Shown: positions 1 to 8,645 of the stretch, piece by piece
Numbering within the stretch: position 1 is the stretch's first letter
Layout: every line of letters begins with the position of its first letter
Assembly: GCF_003710255.1 (NCBI RefSeq)
Contig: NZ_RHIB01000001.1
Coordinates: 992,001-1,056,000, forward strand
Origin: Alteribacter keqinensis
Lineage (GTDB): Bacteria > Bacillota > Bacilli > Bacillales > Salisediminibacteriaceae
DNA length: 64,000 nucleotides
Direction of reading: 5' to 3'
The notes under the pieces: generated by a model
Seen by the model: the letters and a program-made list of their open reading frames with translations, nothing else
Database searches by the model: none
Told to the model about the DNA's origin: nothing
Translations under genes and position numbers: made by a program

Positions 1-347
1 TATTCAAAAGACAGATTTTAAGCGTTTTCCTTTTGGAAATTACGCCGTACGCAGACCCGTTAATGGTCATGCTCGTTTCAGGCTACTTTGTTAAAGTCCC
101 GTTACTTTCGATTAAGGAACAATTAAAAGAAGTGCTTGAAATGGCTCCGGAAGAAGGGATTCAGACTGAAATTGAGAAAACCAGCAGTCACATTAAGGAA
201 AAGTACGGATTTGATGAAAGCATTTTACGAGTATCAAAAGTAGGAAGTAAGCTCTTTATTGAAGTGGATTTCATTGTGGATACACACAAATGGGAACCGT
301 CAATTAAGGACCAGGATCGTATACGGGAAGAGTTTTTTGAACGTTAA
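1..347 (+). CDS. Cation diffusion facilitator transporter, C-terminal part
   Basis: Partial gene entering from the left edge: the frame is open from nucleotide 3 with no stop before 345-347, so the real start lies outside the window. What remains is the end of the last membrane segment (PYADPLMVML) and the cytoplasmic regulatory domain, with the family pattern of KEQLKEVL, YGFDESILRVSKVG and LFIEVDFIVD. CDF proteins export divalent metals (Zn, Mn, Fe, Co) in exchange for protons, and this domain dimerises and senses the metal. The metal-selecting membrane residues are outside the window, so the substrate cannot be judged. Family call is from recognised motifs. Confidence 0.8.
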   Translation, partial: FKRQILSVFLLEITPYADPLMVMLVSGYFVKVPLLSIKEQLKEVLEMAPEEGIQTEIEKTSSHIKEKYGFDESILRVSKVGSKLFIEVDFIVDTHKWEPSIKDQDRIREEFFER

Positions 348-596
348 AATGACATTGCCTATACGAAGTGGCTTACGATCTCGTTTACAAGTGACCGTAA
401 GTGGGCTTTATAAACAGGCTCTCTTCCCCTTTCGCTTTACGGGGTAACACCGACAAAACCCGGTGCTCCCGCATTTTTTGGGGGAAAGCAGTAAAAACAA
501 CAATGAATAGTGAAAAGTGATGAGGTCCTAACTGTTGGTATCCCCTAAAATACCTGTCTGTTTCTGGTGTATAATGGTAATAGAGGAGATGAGAGA

Positions 597-1532
597 ATGA
601 AACGATTTTCAGCAGGGTCAGTTTCTTTGGATGAGAAAAAAAAGGAGGCACTTGAAAAAGAACTTCGCCATGACCCCGTCCGCACATGTTCGGTTTTAAT
701 AGAAGATCAGCTCGTCTTTACATACGAGAGTGAGCGGGGAGATATGGAAACACCGCGGAAAGTCAATTCCATCACAAAAAGTATCCTGTCAGCTGCAGTA
801 GGGCTGGCTATTGAGCATGGTTATTTCGAAAGTGTCAATGAACCTCTTTCACGGGTTTTTGAAAATGGTAATCTTCCGGAAAGATACAAAGAGGTGACGA
901 TCGAAGATTTACTTACAATGAGATCTGGAATTGACTGGGCCGGTAATAAACCTATGATCGAATCCGGGGACTGGACAGACTTTATCTTCAACCAGTCTCT
1001 GAAAGACAAGCCGGGTACGACGTTCAATTATGTATGCGCTAACTCCCACCTGTTAAGTGCCGCGGTTCAGAAACGAACGTCCCTGTCAGCAGAGGAATTT
1101 GTCGGAAAACACCTTTTTGCAAAGCTGAACATTAAAGACGCAGTCTGGGACAAGGATCCCAAAGGCATTTCCACTGGCGGATTCGGCTTGGAAATGAAGC
1201 CGGCGGACTTACTTGCATTCGGTTCTCTTTATTTACATAACGGCCGGTTCGGGGGCGAAGCTGTACTAAACGAAGAGTGGGTCCGTACTTCAACGGAAGA
1301 AAAGACCGGAACGGATATGGGAAATCAGCGTTACGGCTACCACTGGTGGGTGAACCCTGAAACGAACAGACTTCCTTATTTTTATTATGCTGCCGGAAGC
1401 GGTGGGAAGTATATCTTTGTTGTTCCTGACAGGAAGATGGTATGTGTGTTTACGAGTGACTATTCACGTAAAGAAGGTGTGAAGCCTTTTACGCTTTTTA
1501 CCCGCTATCTGCTGAAAGGCTTTAAAAAGTAA
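597..1532 (+). CDS. Serine hydrolase, class C beta-lactamase-like
   Basis: 311-residue protein of the penicillin-binding/serine beta-lactamase fold. The SxxK nucleophile motif is SITK at residues 58-61, the second active-site Tyr is probably Tyr145 in FNYVCANS, and a GSGGKY segment near the end sits where the KTG-type triad is expected. No signal peptide is visible, so it is probably cytoplasmic, as in many Bacillus esterase-type members; a true beta-lactamase is unlikely. An in-frame GTG exists at 567, but the ATG at 597 has AGGAG nine bases upstream and is preferred. A TATAAT lies at 570-575. The membrane-protein gene begins 13 bases downstream, suggesting co-transcription. Substrate unknown. 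Confidence 0.8.
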   Translation: MKRFSAGSVSLDEKKKEALEKELRHDPVRTCSVLIEDQLVFTYESERGDMETPRKVNSITKSILSAAVGLAIEHGYFESVNEPLSRVFENGNLPERYKEVTIEDLLTMRSGIDWAGNKPMIESGDWTDFIFNQSLKDKPGTTFNYVCANSHLLSAAVQKRTSLSAEEFVGKHLFAKLNIKDAVWDKDPKGISTGGFGLEMKPADLLAFGSLYLHNGRFGGEAVLNEEWVRTSTEEKTGTDMGNQRYGYHWWVNPETNRLPYFYYAAGSGGKYIFVVPDRKMVCVFTSDYSRKEGVKPFTLFTRYLLKGFKK

Positions 1533-1545
1533 GGGGGAGAAGCAA

Positions 1546-2244
1546 GTGAGCTGGTATACAGGAAATAACTCACAAACGCCGTTCTCTATGTTTTCTGCCG
1601 AACATCTGTTGATGATTATTATTTTTTTCCTGGGGATTGCCGTTATTTACGCGCTGAAGAGCAGAATCAAAAACCGACGTTTAAGAAAATATGAGATTGC
1701 CATTGCGGTTTCCTTACTGCTGTTTGAAACTGCCTACCATGGTTGGCTGATTACAACAGGGCAGTGGGGGAAGAATCATGCTCTGCCTCTTGAGCTCTGT
1801 AATATCAGCCTTGTATTCGTGATTGTCCTGATGCTCACACGGCACAGGGCCATTCATTCTCTTGTTTTGTTTATTGGAATAGCAGGTGCCATTCAGGCGA
1901 TTGTGACTCCTGTACTTTCCTACGGGTTCCCTCATTTTCGTTTTGTCCATTTCTTTTATACCCACATTCTAATCATTTGGGTATCCGTCTACTTTGTGGT
2001 TATTCACAACTACAGGCCGCGATTTTTAAGCGTCCTTATAGCTCTTCTGTTTCTGAATATTCTGCTTCCTGTAATCATCTGGATAAATCACAGTGTAAAC
2101 GGAAATTACTGGTTCTTATCTGAAAAACCGGCCGGAGGAAGTCTTCTGGATTATCTGGGCCCGCACCCGTGGTACATCCTCAGTCTGCAGGGTGTTGCCT
2201 TCGTTCTTTTTACACTTATCTGGTTAGTTTTTAAAAAACGATAA
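1546..2244 (+). CDS. TIGR02206-type integral membrane protein
   Basis: 232-residue polytopic membrane protein with about six or seven hydrophobic segments. It carries conserved features I recognise from the TIGR02206/YwaF family: an N-terminal FSAEHLL, a HGWLI..GQW region and LPLELCNISL before the middle helices. GTG start at 1546 is preceded by AAGGGGGAG. Function is unknown in the family. The gene lies 13 bases after the serine hydrolase and 14 bases before a GNAT gene, so it is probably part of the same transcript. Residues such as the conserved Cys and His within membrane segments hint at ligand binding but this is speculation. Confidence 0.7.
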   Translation: MSWYTGNNSQTPFSMFSAEHLLMIIIFFLGIAVIYALKSRIKNRRLRKYEIAIAVSLLLFETAYHGWLITTGQWGKNHALPLELCNISLVFVIVLMLTRHRAIHSLVLFIGIAGAIQAIVTPVLSYGFPHFRFVHFFYTHILIIWVSVYFVVIHNYRPRFLSVLIALLFLNILLPVIIWINHSVNGNYWFLSEKPAGGSLLDYLGPHPWYILSLQGVAFVLFTLIWLVFKKR

Positions 2245-2258
2245 AATGAGGTGTCTGC

Positions 2259-2810
2259 GTGAATATACCTGACCTTAAAACTGCCGACTTTTTACTTACA
2301 AGAGTAAAAGCCGAAGATTCCGTTGATCTTTTTTCCATTTTCAAAGACAAAGAAACAATGAAATTTATTACGCCCCATCCGGTAACGTCCCTTGAGCAAA
2401 TGGAAGAAAAAATGGCTGCGATAATCAGCTTGATGAGGGAGGGGAAGGAAGCGGCCTGGATAATCAGACCAACTGACAATAATGAAGCAGCAGGTTTGTT
2501 TCGCTTTCACAAAATTCATAAGTGGCATCAGAAGGCAGAAATGAATGCCGTTCTTTCTCCTGTTTATCAAAACAGTGGAGTAATGACACAGATTCTGCCC
2601 CGTGTCCTTTCATTTGGATTTGAAGAATTGAAATTAAACAGAATTGCAGGAGATATATTTATAGAAAATCAGGGTTCCAGACGGCTTCTTGAGAAAAACG
2701 GATTCCATTGTGACGGTATTCTCAGGCAGACTGACTTTGATGGAGAGCGCTTTTATGATACGGCTGTCTACTCCATCCTCCGGGACGAGTATCTCTGGAG
2801 TGAAATATGA
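2259..2810 (+). CDS. GNAT family N-acetyltransferase (RimJ/RimL-like)
   Basis: 183-residue acetyltransferase of the ribosomal-protein/amino-acid-N-acyl type. The N-terminal LLTRVKAEDSVDLFSI, the central EMNAVLSPVYQNSGVMTQ acetyl-CoA region (a degenerate Q/RxxG/A loop) and the later NRIAGDIFIENQGSRRLLEKNGF block are typical of the RimJ/RimL subgroup. GTG start at 2259, with TGAGGTG upstream. The stop overlaps the start of the phosphatase gene by four bases (ATGA), which indicates translational coupling. The acceptor substrate cannot be told from sequence; such enzymes often detoxify amines or antibiotics. Confidence 0.8.
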   Translation: MNIPDLKTADFLLTRVKAEDSVDLFSIFKDKETMKFITPHPVTSLEQMEEKMAAIISLMREGKEAAWIIRPTDNNEAAGLFRFHKIHKWHQKAEMNAVLSPVYQNSGVMTQILPRVLSFGFEELKLNRIAGDIFIENQGSRRLLEKNGFHCDGILRQTDFDGERFYDTAVYSILRDEYLWSEI

Positions 2811-3352
2811 CAAAAATCATCTATCTCATCCGTCATTGTGAAGCAGAAGGACAATGGCCTAACGCAGAGTTAACCAAAAAAGGAACAAAGCAGGCAGAGC
2901 AGCTAAAGAAATATTTCACATACCGTAATCTAGACAAAATAATAACAAGCCCATGGAAACGGGCAGTCAATACAGCTAAACCCCTTTCTTTACTAAAAAA
3001 CAAGCCCATACATACTGATGAGAGATTACAAGAAAGGAAGCTGTCTTCTAAGGATATGCCCGACTGGTTTGAAAAGCTGAAAAACACATTTATTGATCAC
3101 GACTTAACATTTGATGGAGGAGAATCGAGCCGGACAGCTCAACAAAGAGGGCTGGAAGCAATCAAATCCATTGTAAATGGAAATGGGGACAGGTTTGCCG
3201 TTGTTACTCACGGAAACCTGCTTTCCCTAATCCTTCACTATTACGACAGGAAGATTGGGTTTGAAGATTGGAAAGCTTTAAGAAACCCTGACTTGTTTGT
3301 ACTTACCTTTGATCAAGAGAGAATAACGCTAAAGCATGAAGGAGATGTATAA
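2807..3352 (+). CDS. Histidine phosphatase family protein
   Basis: 181-residue phosphoglycerate-mutase-fold phosphatase. The catalytic motif is LIRHCEAEGQ at residues 7-16: His10 is the phospho-acceptor, with Cys in place of the usual Gly of RHG, a variant I know from Bacillus relatives. SPWKRAVNTA supplies the second Arg, and VVTHGNLLSLIL the second catalytic His. It overlaps the preceding GNAT by four bases and abuts the following methyltransferase directly (TAA then ATG), so the three genes form one translationally coupled operon. Substrate unknown; small phosphometabolites are usual. Confidence 0.85.
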   Translation: MTKIIYLIRHCEAEGQWPNAELTKKGTKQAEQLKKYFTYRNLDKIITSPWKRAVNTAKPLSLLKNKPIHTDERLQERKLSSKDMPDWFEKLKNTFIDHDLTFDGGESSRTAQQRGLEAIKSIVNGNGDRFAVVTHGNLLSLILHYYDRKIGFEDWKALRNPDLFVLTFDQERITLKHEGDV

Positions 3353-4117
3353 ATGAGAAGCGACGTCTTTAAAGACAACCTGCAGCCATACGAAAACCCT
3401 GAAGGGTATGACGAAAAAAATGATAAATATGTTGAGGATATTCATTTTTTAAGAAAGTGGGCTGCCGGAAAAGAAGGGCCTGTCATTGACCTGGCCTGCG
3501 GAACAGGAAGGGTGACCCTTCCTCTGGCTGAAAACGGAATTCCGTTGATGGGAGTAGATATCCACCCGGGGATGCTGAGCCGGGCAAGAGAGAAAGCGGA
3601 GGCTAAAAACCTCACAGTCCATTTTTTTGAACAGGACTGCTGCAGTCTGTCTTTACCTGTGCAGACAGACTTTATCTATATGACCGGAAACTCTTTTCAA
3701 CACTTTCTTACAAACGATACTCAGGACCGTCTTCTTCAAAGTGTTAAAGCACACCTTGTAAAAGGTGGGATGTTTGTATTCGGCACACGCTTTCCACAGC
3801 CAGGCGAACTGGAATCTGCGGAATCAACGGAAACGATACATAAAAGAGAAGGAGATTCTCAGATCACTTATACGTCAACTGAGAGTTATGATCCTTTTGA
3901 GCAGATCCTTTACTGTGAATCAAAAACATTCATAGATGACCGTCTGGTGGATACCGACAGAATTAAACTCCGTTACGTGTACCCGCAGGAAATGAAACGT
4001 GTCCTTGAAACAAACGGATTTTCTTTAACTGCGGTTTATGGAGACTGGGACGAATCGCCCCTTACAAAGCATTCGGCCAATATGATTGTGGTGTGTGAAA
4101 AAGCAGAGAATGCGTAA
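3353..4117 (+). CDS. Class I SAM-dependent methyltransferase
   Basis: 254-residue Rossmann-fold methyltransferase. Motif I is DLACGTGRV at residues 46-54; the acidic loop at the end of strand 2 is MGVDIHPGML; a MTGNSFQHFL segment follows strand 4. The ATG begins at the base after the stop of the histidine phosphatase gene, so it is the third member of that coupled set. No obvious terminator follows, and a 61-base gap separates it from the exonuclease gene. The methyl acceptor is not evident; nearest in character to small-molecule methyltransferases of the UbiE/Methyltransf_25 kind. Confidence 0.85.
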   Translation: MRSDVFKDNLQPYENPEGYDEKNDKYVEDIHFLRKWAAGKEGPVIDLACGTGRVTLPLAENGIPLMGVDIHPGMLSRAREKAEAKNLTVHFFEQDCCSLSLPVQTDFIYMTGNSFQHFLTNDTQDRLLQSVKAHLVKGGMFVFGTRFPQPGELESAESTETIHKREGDSQITYTSTESYDPFEQILYCESKTFIDDRLVDTDRIKLRYVYPQEMKRVLETNGFSLTAVYGDWDESPLTKHSANMIVVCEKAENA

Positions 4118-4178
4118 GATTTGTTCCATGTTACAATAAAAACATATGAAATAAGGAATGAATTAAAGGAGTAATACG

Positions 4179-5063
4179 ATGCCACAGAAAACGCTATTAT
4201 TAATTGATGGATTTAATCTTCTCAGCAGGGGATATTTTGCAACAAGTTACGGCCGGTCAGAAGAACAGTTGAAAAACAGCCAGGGTGTTTATACAAATGC
4301 TCTTCGCGTATTTTTTCAAAAGCTGTTTAATCTCATTGAGGAGCACGGGATTACCCATACAGCTGTGGCCTGGGATGTTAAAAGAGATGAAACAACAAGG
4401 AGCCAGGCTCACGAATTCTATAAATCTCAAAGGACAGACTTACCGGAACCTCTGATAGAACAGTATGAAACACTGACTCACATGCTTGAAGGAATGGGAA
4501 TTGCCCAGCTGACTGTTCCTGCTTATGAAGCAGATGATGTCATTGGTACTCTCGCTGTTAAATGGGCAGAGGAGGAGGAAGGTCACTGCTTTATCTACAG
4601 TAATGACCGTGACCTTTTTCAGCTGCTGGGTCCAACCGTCTCACAGATTATTAACCGGAAAAAAGAAGAAATTGTCTATACCCACGCACTTTTTGAAGAA
4701 GAGTTTGGTATTCAATCGAGCCAGTGGGTTGATGTGAAGGCACTTCTGGGTGATCGCAGTGACAACATTCCAGGGTGTCCGGGAATCGGAGAGAAATCGG
4801 CCCTTCCCCTCATTCAGGAATACGGTTCCATTGACGCCGTATATGAAAAGATTGAAGAACTGGATAAAAAATATAACCGTTACAAGAAAAAGCTCGCTGC
4901 TGGAAAAGAGACAACGTATGTGAGTAAGGAGCTTTCCCAGATCATTTGCGAAATTGAAGCTCTTGAAGACTTCTTATTTGATGAATTGGAATTATCTCTT
5001 TCAAAAGAGAAGATCTTATCTGAACTGAATGATAAAGAAGTAAGGATTCGTTTATCCATATAA
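4179..5063 (+). CDS. ypcP: 5'-3' exonuclease, PolI N-terminal-domain type (YpcP)
   Basis: 294-residue stand-alone version of the 5' nuclease domain of DNA polymerase I, the size of Bacillus YpcP. Metal-binding acidic residues appear in LLIDGFNLL near the start, YEADDVIGTLA in the middle and YSNDRDLFQL after it. A helix-hairpin-helix follows in LGDRSDNIPGCPGIGEKSA. Such enzymes remove RNA primers or 5' flaps during replication and repair in the cytoplasm. The ATG at 4179 has AAAGGAG eight bases upstream. A DinB-like gene follows after 17 bases, suggesting a shared transcript ending at the hairpin near 5569-5616. Confidence 0.9.
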   Translation: MPQKTLLLIDGFNLLSRGYFATSYGRSEEQLKNSQGVYTNALRVFFQKLFNLIEEHGITHTAVAWDVKRDETTRSQAHEFYKSQRTDLPEPLIEQYETLTHMLEGMGIAQLTVPAYEADDVIGTLAVKWAEEEEGHCFIYSNDRDLFQLLGPTVSQIINRKKEEIVYTHALFEEEFGIQSSQWVDVKALLGDRSDNIPGCPGIGEKSALPLIQEYGSIDAVYEKIEELDKKYNRYKKKLAAGKETTYVSKELSQIICEIEALEDFLFDELELSLSKEKILSELNDKEVRIRLSI

Positions 5064-5080
5064 AAGAGGAGAAGATAAAG

Positions 5081-5560
5081 ATGAGCGGAGCGGTAAAGTC
5101 ATTCGATATGTGGAGAACACGTATTACGATGAGTCTGAAAGCAACGCCTGATCGTATTATAGATCACATTCCTTCCGGTTATCCGAACAACATCCGTTGG
5201 AATGCAGGACATATACTCGCAAACTTTTATGAAAAAATGGAACCGCTTAGTAAAGAAAATCAACGGCTTGATCCTTTATATAATGACCTTTTTCTGAACG
5301 GAACCAGTCCCCATGACTGGGATTTTGATCAGGTACCTTCTCTGGACACCTTAATTGAAGAACTTGAGAAACAAAATGACTGGGTGCAAAGAAATGCCGG
5401 CACATTAGTAACAGCGAGGCTTGAAACACCCTTTCGCGGCATGGAAACAGGAGAAGAGCTCCTTCAGCTTTTAACCGGTCATGACTGCCTTCACTTAGGT
5501 GTCATTAATGGAATAAAGTATGCGTCCGGCATCAGGAATGTATGGAAGCCGGAGCATTAG
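5081..5560 (+). CDS. DinB-like (DUF664-type) four-helix protein
   Basis: 159-residue protein of the DinB/YfiT-like putative metalloenzyme superfamily. The three expected metal-binding His positions are visible: NAGHILANF near residue 47, and HDCLHLGVI near residue 132 supplying two more. ATG at 5081 follows AGAGGAG. Families of this fold include bacillithiol- or mycothiol-dependent transferases and many uncharacterised members, so the reaction cannot be named. It lies 17 bases after the exonuclease gene and just before a strong terminator. Confidence 0.75.
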   Translation: MSGAVKSFDMWRTRITMSLKATPDRIIDHIPSGYPNNIRWNAGHILANFYEKMEPLSKENQRLDPLYNDLFLNGTSPHDWDFDQVPSLDTLIEELEKQNDWVQRNAGTLVTARLETPFRGMETGEELLQLLTGHDCLHLGVINGIKYASGIRNVWKPEH

Positions 5561-5568
5561 AAAAGTGT

Positions 5569-5616
5569 AAAAGCTTTGTGGCAGGGGATGAAGACCCTTA
5601 CCGCAAAGCTTTTTAA
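5569..5616 (+). terminator. Intrinsic terminator after exonuclease/DinB genes
   Basis: Stem of AAAAGCTTTG at 5569-5578 with CAAAGCTTTT at 5604-5613, an inner GGG/CCC pairing and a short T-run. It ends the transcript beginning upstream of the exonuclease. Confidence 0.75.
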
Positions 5617-5690
5617 TTTGAATAGAATAAATGTTGTTGCAGGTTATTGAGATTTCGCTGCGGGCCCGGCCCACAGCCTGTATAATCCTG

Positions 5691-5891
5691 TCAGGAACCT
5701 GTGGATTGCGGTTGCTTTCTTCTGAAAAAATGAAGAAAGATAAAAACCAAAATAAATGCAGGGATGGCATAAACATGTCCGACAAACAGTTTCCACCCTA
5801 ATGTATTATAGCCTTCAGAAGTCGGTAAAATCAGTGCAATAATGCATGCTGTTACATATGCGGCAAGAGAAATGGATAGATTCTTCATCAT
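5691..5891 (-). CDS. Small membrane protein, two hydrophobic segments
   Basis: 66-residue protein with two predicted membrane spans: one near residues 5-22 (LAAYVTACIIALIL) and one near residues 38-56 (AIPAFILVFIFLHFF), ending in a basic and Gln-rich tail. Start ATG-ATG preceded by GAAGG six bases upstream on the reverse strand. No family recognised. It stands alone between a terminator and the divergently transcribed dioxygenase gene. Composition and start signal support a real gene, but no function can be given. Confidence 0.5.
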   Translation of the reverse strand: MMKNLSISLAAYVTACIIALILPTSEGYNTLGWKLFVGHVYAIPAFILVFIFLHFFRRKQPQSTGS

Positions 5892-5977
5892 TACAGCCTT
5901 CGTTTACATATATTGTATTTTACCACATTAATCCAGAAGAACATCCACCTTTAGACCTTAATGTCATATCGTAAGGA

Positions 5978-6006
5978 TTGACATTTGTAAAATTAAAGAA
6001 TATAAT
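5978..6006 (+). promoter_or_regulatory. Consensus sigma-A promoter of the VOC dioxygenase gene
   Basis: TTGACA at 5978-5983, 17-base spacer, TATAAT at 6001-6006. Both hexamers match the consensus exactly, which usually means a strong promoter that needs repression. The predicted transcription start falls within the palindrome at 6009-6025. Confidence 0.85.
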
Positions 6007-6008
6007 TA

Positions 6009-6025
6009 ACTTACAAAAAGTAAGT
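6009..6025. promoter_or_regulatory. Operator-like palindrome at the transcription start
   Basis: ACTTAC, five A residues, GTAAGT: a perfect 6-base inverted repeat immediately downstream of the -10 hexamer. Position and symmetry fit a repressor operator. Related ring-cleaving dioxygenases in Bacillus are under MarR- or HxlR-type quinone sensors (MhqR, YodB), so such a regulator is the first guess; none is encoded nearby. Confidence 0.6.
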
Positions 6026-6061
6026 AATTGATTAATTTATAGATAACGGGAGGTTACCCAC

Positions 6062-7039
6062 ATGAATTTAAAAGGCATTCACCATGTTTCTGCTTTAACA
6101 GCCAATGCACAGGAAAACTATCGCTTCTATACCGAAGTTATCGGAATGAGGCTGGTGAAGAAAACAGTCAATCAGGATGACACATCAGTCTACCACCTTT
6201 TTTACGGTGATGAGAAGGGCAATCCAGGAACAGAGCTCACTTTCTTTGAAATTCCGATGGCTGCGAAAAATCACCCTGGAGTGAGCAGCATTTCCACTAT
6301 CGGGTTACGCGTGGAGAATGATGCAGTTCTGGAGTACTGGAAGAAAAGACTTGATGATCACGGTGTAAAGCGCAGTGAAATCGTCGAGCGTGCAGGAAAG
6401 AAGTATCTTGATTTTAAAGACACAGAAGGACAGCGCCTCACTTTTGTTTCCGATGAAACGAACCATGGGGTTTCTTCAGGAACTCCATGGGTGCACTCTC
6501 CCGTTCCAAAAGAACAAGGTGCAACCGGACTTGGACCGGTGAAGCTGACAGTGAGAAAGCCTGAATCAACCGTGAAAGTCCTGACCGACATCCTTGGGTT
6601 TGTAAAAACGGACCGTTCATACCCATCTCCAGCGGACAATCAGCCTGATATCCTTGTCTTTGAAACAGGAGAAGGCGGAAACGGAGGAGAAGTCCACCTT
6701 GAGGAACGATCTGATCTTCCACCAGAAAGAATGGGCCGGGGCGGTGTTCACCATGTAGCCTTTCGGGTGGACAACAAAGAAGAGCTCTATAAGTGGGTTG
6801 AAAAGCTTAACTCATTGCAAATTCCAAACTCAGGTTTTGTTGACCGTTTCTATTTCAGGTCTCTTTACTTCAGGGAGCCCAACGGTATTCTATTTGAACT
6901 TGCGACAGACGGACCTGGATTCGATACTGACGAAGACCTTGACAGTCTAGGAGAAAGCCTTGCACTTCCGCCATTTTTCGAATCCAAGCGTGAGCAGATT
7001 GAAGCAAAGATAAAGCCTCTAAATACGAAGCGTTCATAA
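6062..7039 (+). CDS. VOC-family ring-cleaving dioxygenase
   Basis: 325-residue protein with two vicinal-oxygen-chelate modules (about residues 4-150 and 155-300). The metal ligands expected of extradiol dioxygenases are visible: GIHHVSALT at the start, GGVHHVAFRV in the second module, and a Glu in REPNGILFELATDGPGF. Close in length and character to Bacillus MhqA/MhqE/MhqO, which act in resistance to quinones and catechols. GGGAGG precedes the ATG. The gene is monocistronic, between a perfect promoter plus palindrome and a strong terminator, so inducible expression is likely. The exact aromatic substrate is unknown. Confidence 0.88.
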   Translation: MNLKGIHHVSALTANAQENYRFYTEVIGMRLVKKTVNQDDTSVYHLFYGDEKGNPGTELTFFEIPMAAKNHPGVSSISTIGLRVENDAVLEYWKKRLDDHGVKRSEIVERAGKKYLDFKDTEGQRLTFVSDETNHGVSSGTPWVHSPVPKEQGATGLGPVKLTVRKPESTVKVLTDILGFVKTDRSYPSPADNQPDILVFETGEGGNGGEVHLEERSDLPPERMGRGGVHHVAFRVDNKEELYKWVEKLNSLQIPNSGFVDRFYFRSLYFREPNGILFELATDGPGFDTDEDLDSLGESLALPPFFESKREQIEAKIKPLNTKRS

Positions 7040-7064
7040 AAACAATGACTGTCACCATCTTTTC

Positions 7065-7112
7065 GAAGCTTCTCAAAAGGATATACTCGACCTTTTGAGA
7101 GCTTCTTTTTTA
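7065..7112 (+). terminator. Intrinsic terminator of dioxygenase gene
   Basis: Long stem GAAGCTTCTCAAAAGG at 7065-7080 with CCTTTTGAGAGCTTC at 7091-7105 (one bulge), followed by six T. Confidence 0.9.
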
Positions 7113-7270
7113 ATTCTTTCTATTCCTTTTGCAGGGTGACTCTTCTCAAAATACTTTCTGTACTCTAAAGGAAGTGAAATAAATCTACTCCCTTAAAATG
7201 ACAGAAAAAGGATTTCGCGCAAATTTGTCGAAGGGGTTAAATAATACGATTACCTGAGGGTGTGATAAAG

Positions 7271-8191
7271 ATGAATTCCTTTCCTTACCCTTTTAAAGAA
7301 GGGCAGACGGACTATGGATACGCCAACAACGCTGTTCCAATGATAAACAAAAGCGCAGTTGAAATCACTTCCAACTATCAGGAAGAAATAACCATTAAGC
7401 GGAGACTGCTTGACAGACACCGGGATCGTTGTTTCTCGGCTTTTCCTTATACATACGAAGCACAATGGGAAGCAGCTCTTTACCTGACTGAACAGTTATC
7501 AGCTTTTTATCCTCAGCATTTTTCCATAATGGAAAAAGGGAAAAAACGGACGTTGATTAACAAGATGTCCGAAGAAGAAGTCCATTTACTTTATAAAGAA
7601 ACAGATGAGCCACTTAATACAATTGGCAAACACGTTCAGGAAGACCTTATTCTCATGTTCCAGCGGGAAGGACAGTTGTTTCTTGACGCAGGCCAGCTTT
7701 GCTTTCCTTCAAACTGGTCACTTGTTTTCAATAAAGGAATGGCTTTTAAAGATATCCACAGGCCTGTCCCGGGTTTCAGGGAAAACAGTCTGGACGCACG
7801 GATTGAGCGGTTTTTACTTCATCTGCTGCCTGACCAGCCGTTCGAGAGAGTCAATTGGTCTTTTATGGCAGGAAACAGACTTGATACGTCTTTGGAAGCC
7901 TTTCCTGATTGGGGGAAAGAACGGTACGAAGTGACAGAAGCGAATGCAGGTGAAAAAGTCCATCTACGTGTGGAAACCCAAAAGCTTATCCGGCTGCCGG
8001 AGACCTATGTGATCCTTTTTACCATTCATACCCATTTGCTTTCATTGGCTGACCTTTGTAAAAGCAAAAATAAAGGGAGGCAGGTCCTGAGCATTCTCGA
8101 GTCCCTCCCTGACCGGGTTGCTGATTACAAAGGGATAACGCCATATAAACATCCTGTACTTGCTTACATTAAAGGTGAGTTACATGAGTAA
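7271..8191 (+). CDS. Heme-dependent oxidative N-demethylase alpha-like subunit (DUF3445)
   Basis: 306-residue member of the HODM alpha/DUF3445 family, heme-containing oxygenases that demethylate secondary amines such as dimethylamine. Family landmarks I recognise are PYPFKEG at the N-terminus, DLILMF followed by LCFPSNWSL, the HRPVPGF segment, NWSF..GNRLD, and RVETQKLIRLPET with FTIHTHLLSL near the end. ATG 7271 is preferred over an in-frame GTG at 7262 because GAGGG is well placed. The next gene overlaps by eight bases, and the third overlaps the second by four, so the three subunits are translationally coupled. The amine substrate is inferred from family, not shown. Confidence 0.85.
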   Translation: MNSFPYPFKEGQTDYGYANNAVPMINKSAVEITSNYQEEITIKRRLLDRHRDRCFSAFPYTYEAQWEAALYLTEQLSAFYPQHFSIMEKGKKRTLINKMSEEEVHLLYKETDEPLNTIGKHVQEDLILMFQREGQLFLDAGQLCFPSNWSLVFNKGMAFKDIHRPVPGFRENSLDARIERFLLHLLPDQPFERVNWSFMAGNRLDTSLEAFPDWGKERYEVTEANAGEKVHLRVETQKLIRLPETYVILFTIHTHLLSLADLCKSKNKGRQVLSILESLPDRVADYKGITPYKHPVLAYIKGELHE

Positions 8192-8645
8192 GAACTGGGT
8201 CTGGGTACCGGGGAGGCAAAAGTACCTCATTCTTTATCATCACTCTCAGGATCACCAGGTGCTGTTAACGAAACTTAGAAGAGTAAAGGCAGATGTGGAA
8301 GAAGTGGAAGTAAAGGATCGGGATCACCAGGCAGCGCTCCTTTCTTATTTATCAATACAAAAAATGGGAACTTACCTTTATGGATTTTTACCCGAAACGA
8401 TGATCCACTCCATTGCGTACGTAGTCAAAGAGGCCGGTTTTACAGACGATGACATGCAGATGTGCGCGCCAGGCGACAAACACAGGCCCGTTTTTTGCGC
8501 CCACTGCCATGCTGTCTTTTTTGTTGAACCGGGAGATGAAATAACTTGCCCGGAATGCAGGTGTTTTCTTGAGGTATCAGATAATTGGTCGGTATTTCAT
8601 CAGGCTTATCTTGGATCTTATTCTTTTAAGGAGGGGGAAACATGA
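8184..8645 (+). CDS. dmmA: DmmA-like subunit of dimethylamine monooxygenase
   Basis: 153-residue protein with an N-terminal alpha/beta part and a C-terminal zinc-ribbon-like module: Cys105/Cys108 in FCAHCHAVF and Cys122/Cys125 in TCPECRCF, with extra Cys94 and Cys127. This matches the DmmA-like C-terminal domain found with HODM-type oxygenases. The start ATG at 8184 lies inside the end of the DUF3445 gene; its stop overlaps the ATG of the reductase (ATGA at 8642-8645). Its precise role in the oxygenase is not known; assembly or electron transfer are possible. Confidence 0.8.
   Translation: MSKNWVWVPGRQKYLILYHHSQDHQVLLTKLRRVKADVEEVEVKDRDHQAALLSYLSIQKMGTYLYGFLPETMIHSIAYVVKEAGFTDDDMQMCAPGDKHRPVFCAHCHAVFFVEPGDEITCPECRCFLEVSDNWSVFHQAYLGSYSFKEGET

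Noticed and set aside
348-596. Terminator for the cation transporter
   Set aside because: CACCG/CGGTG at 449-465 is short and the T-run is nine bases away; support is too weak to annotate.
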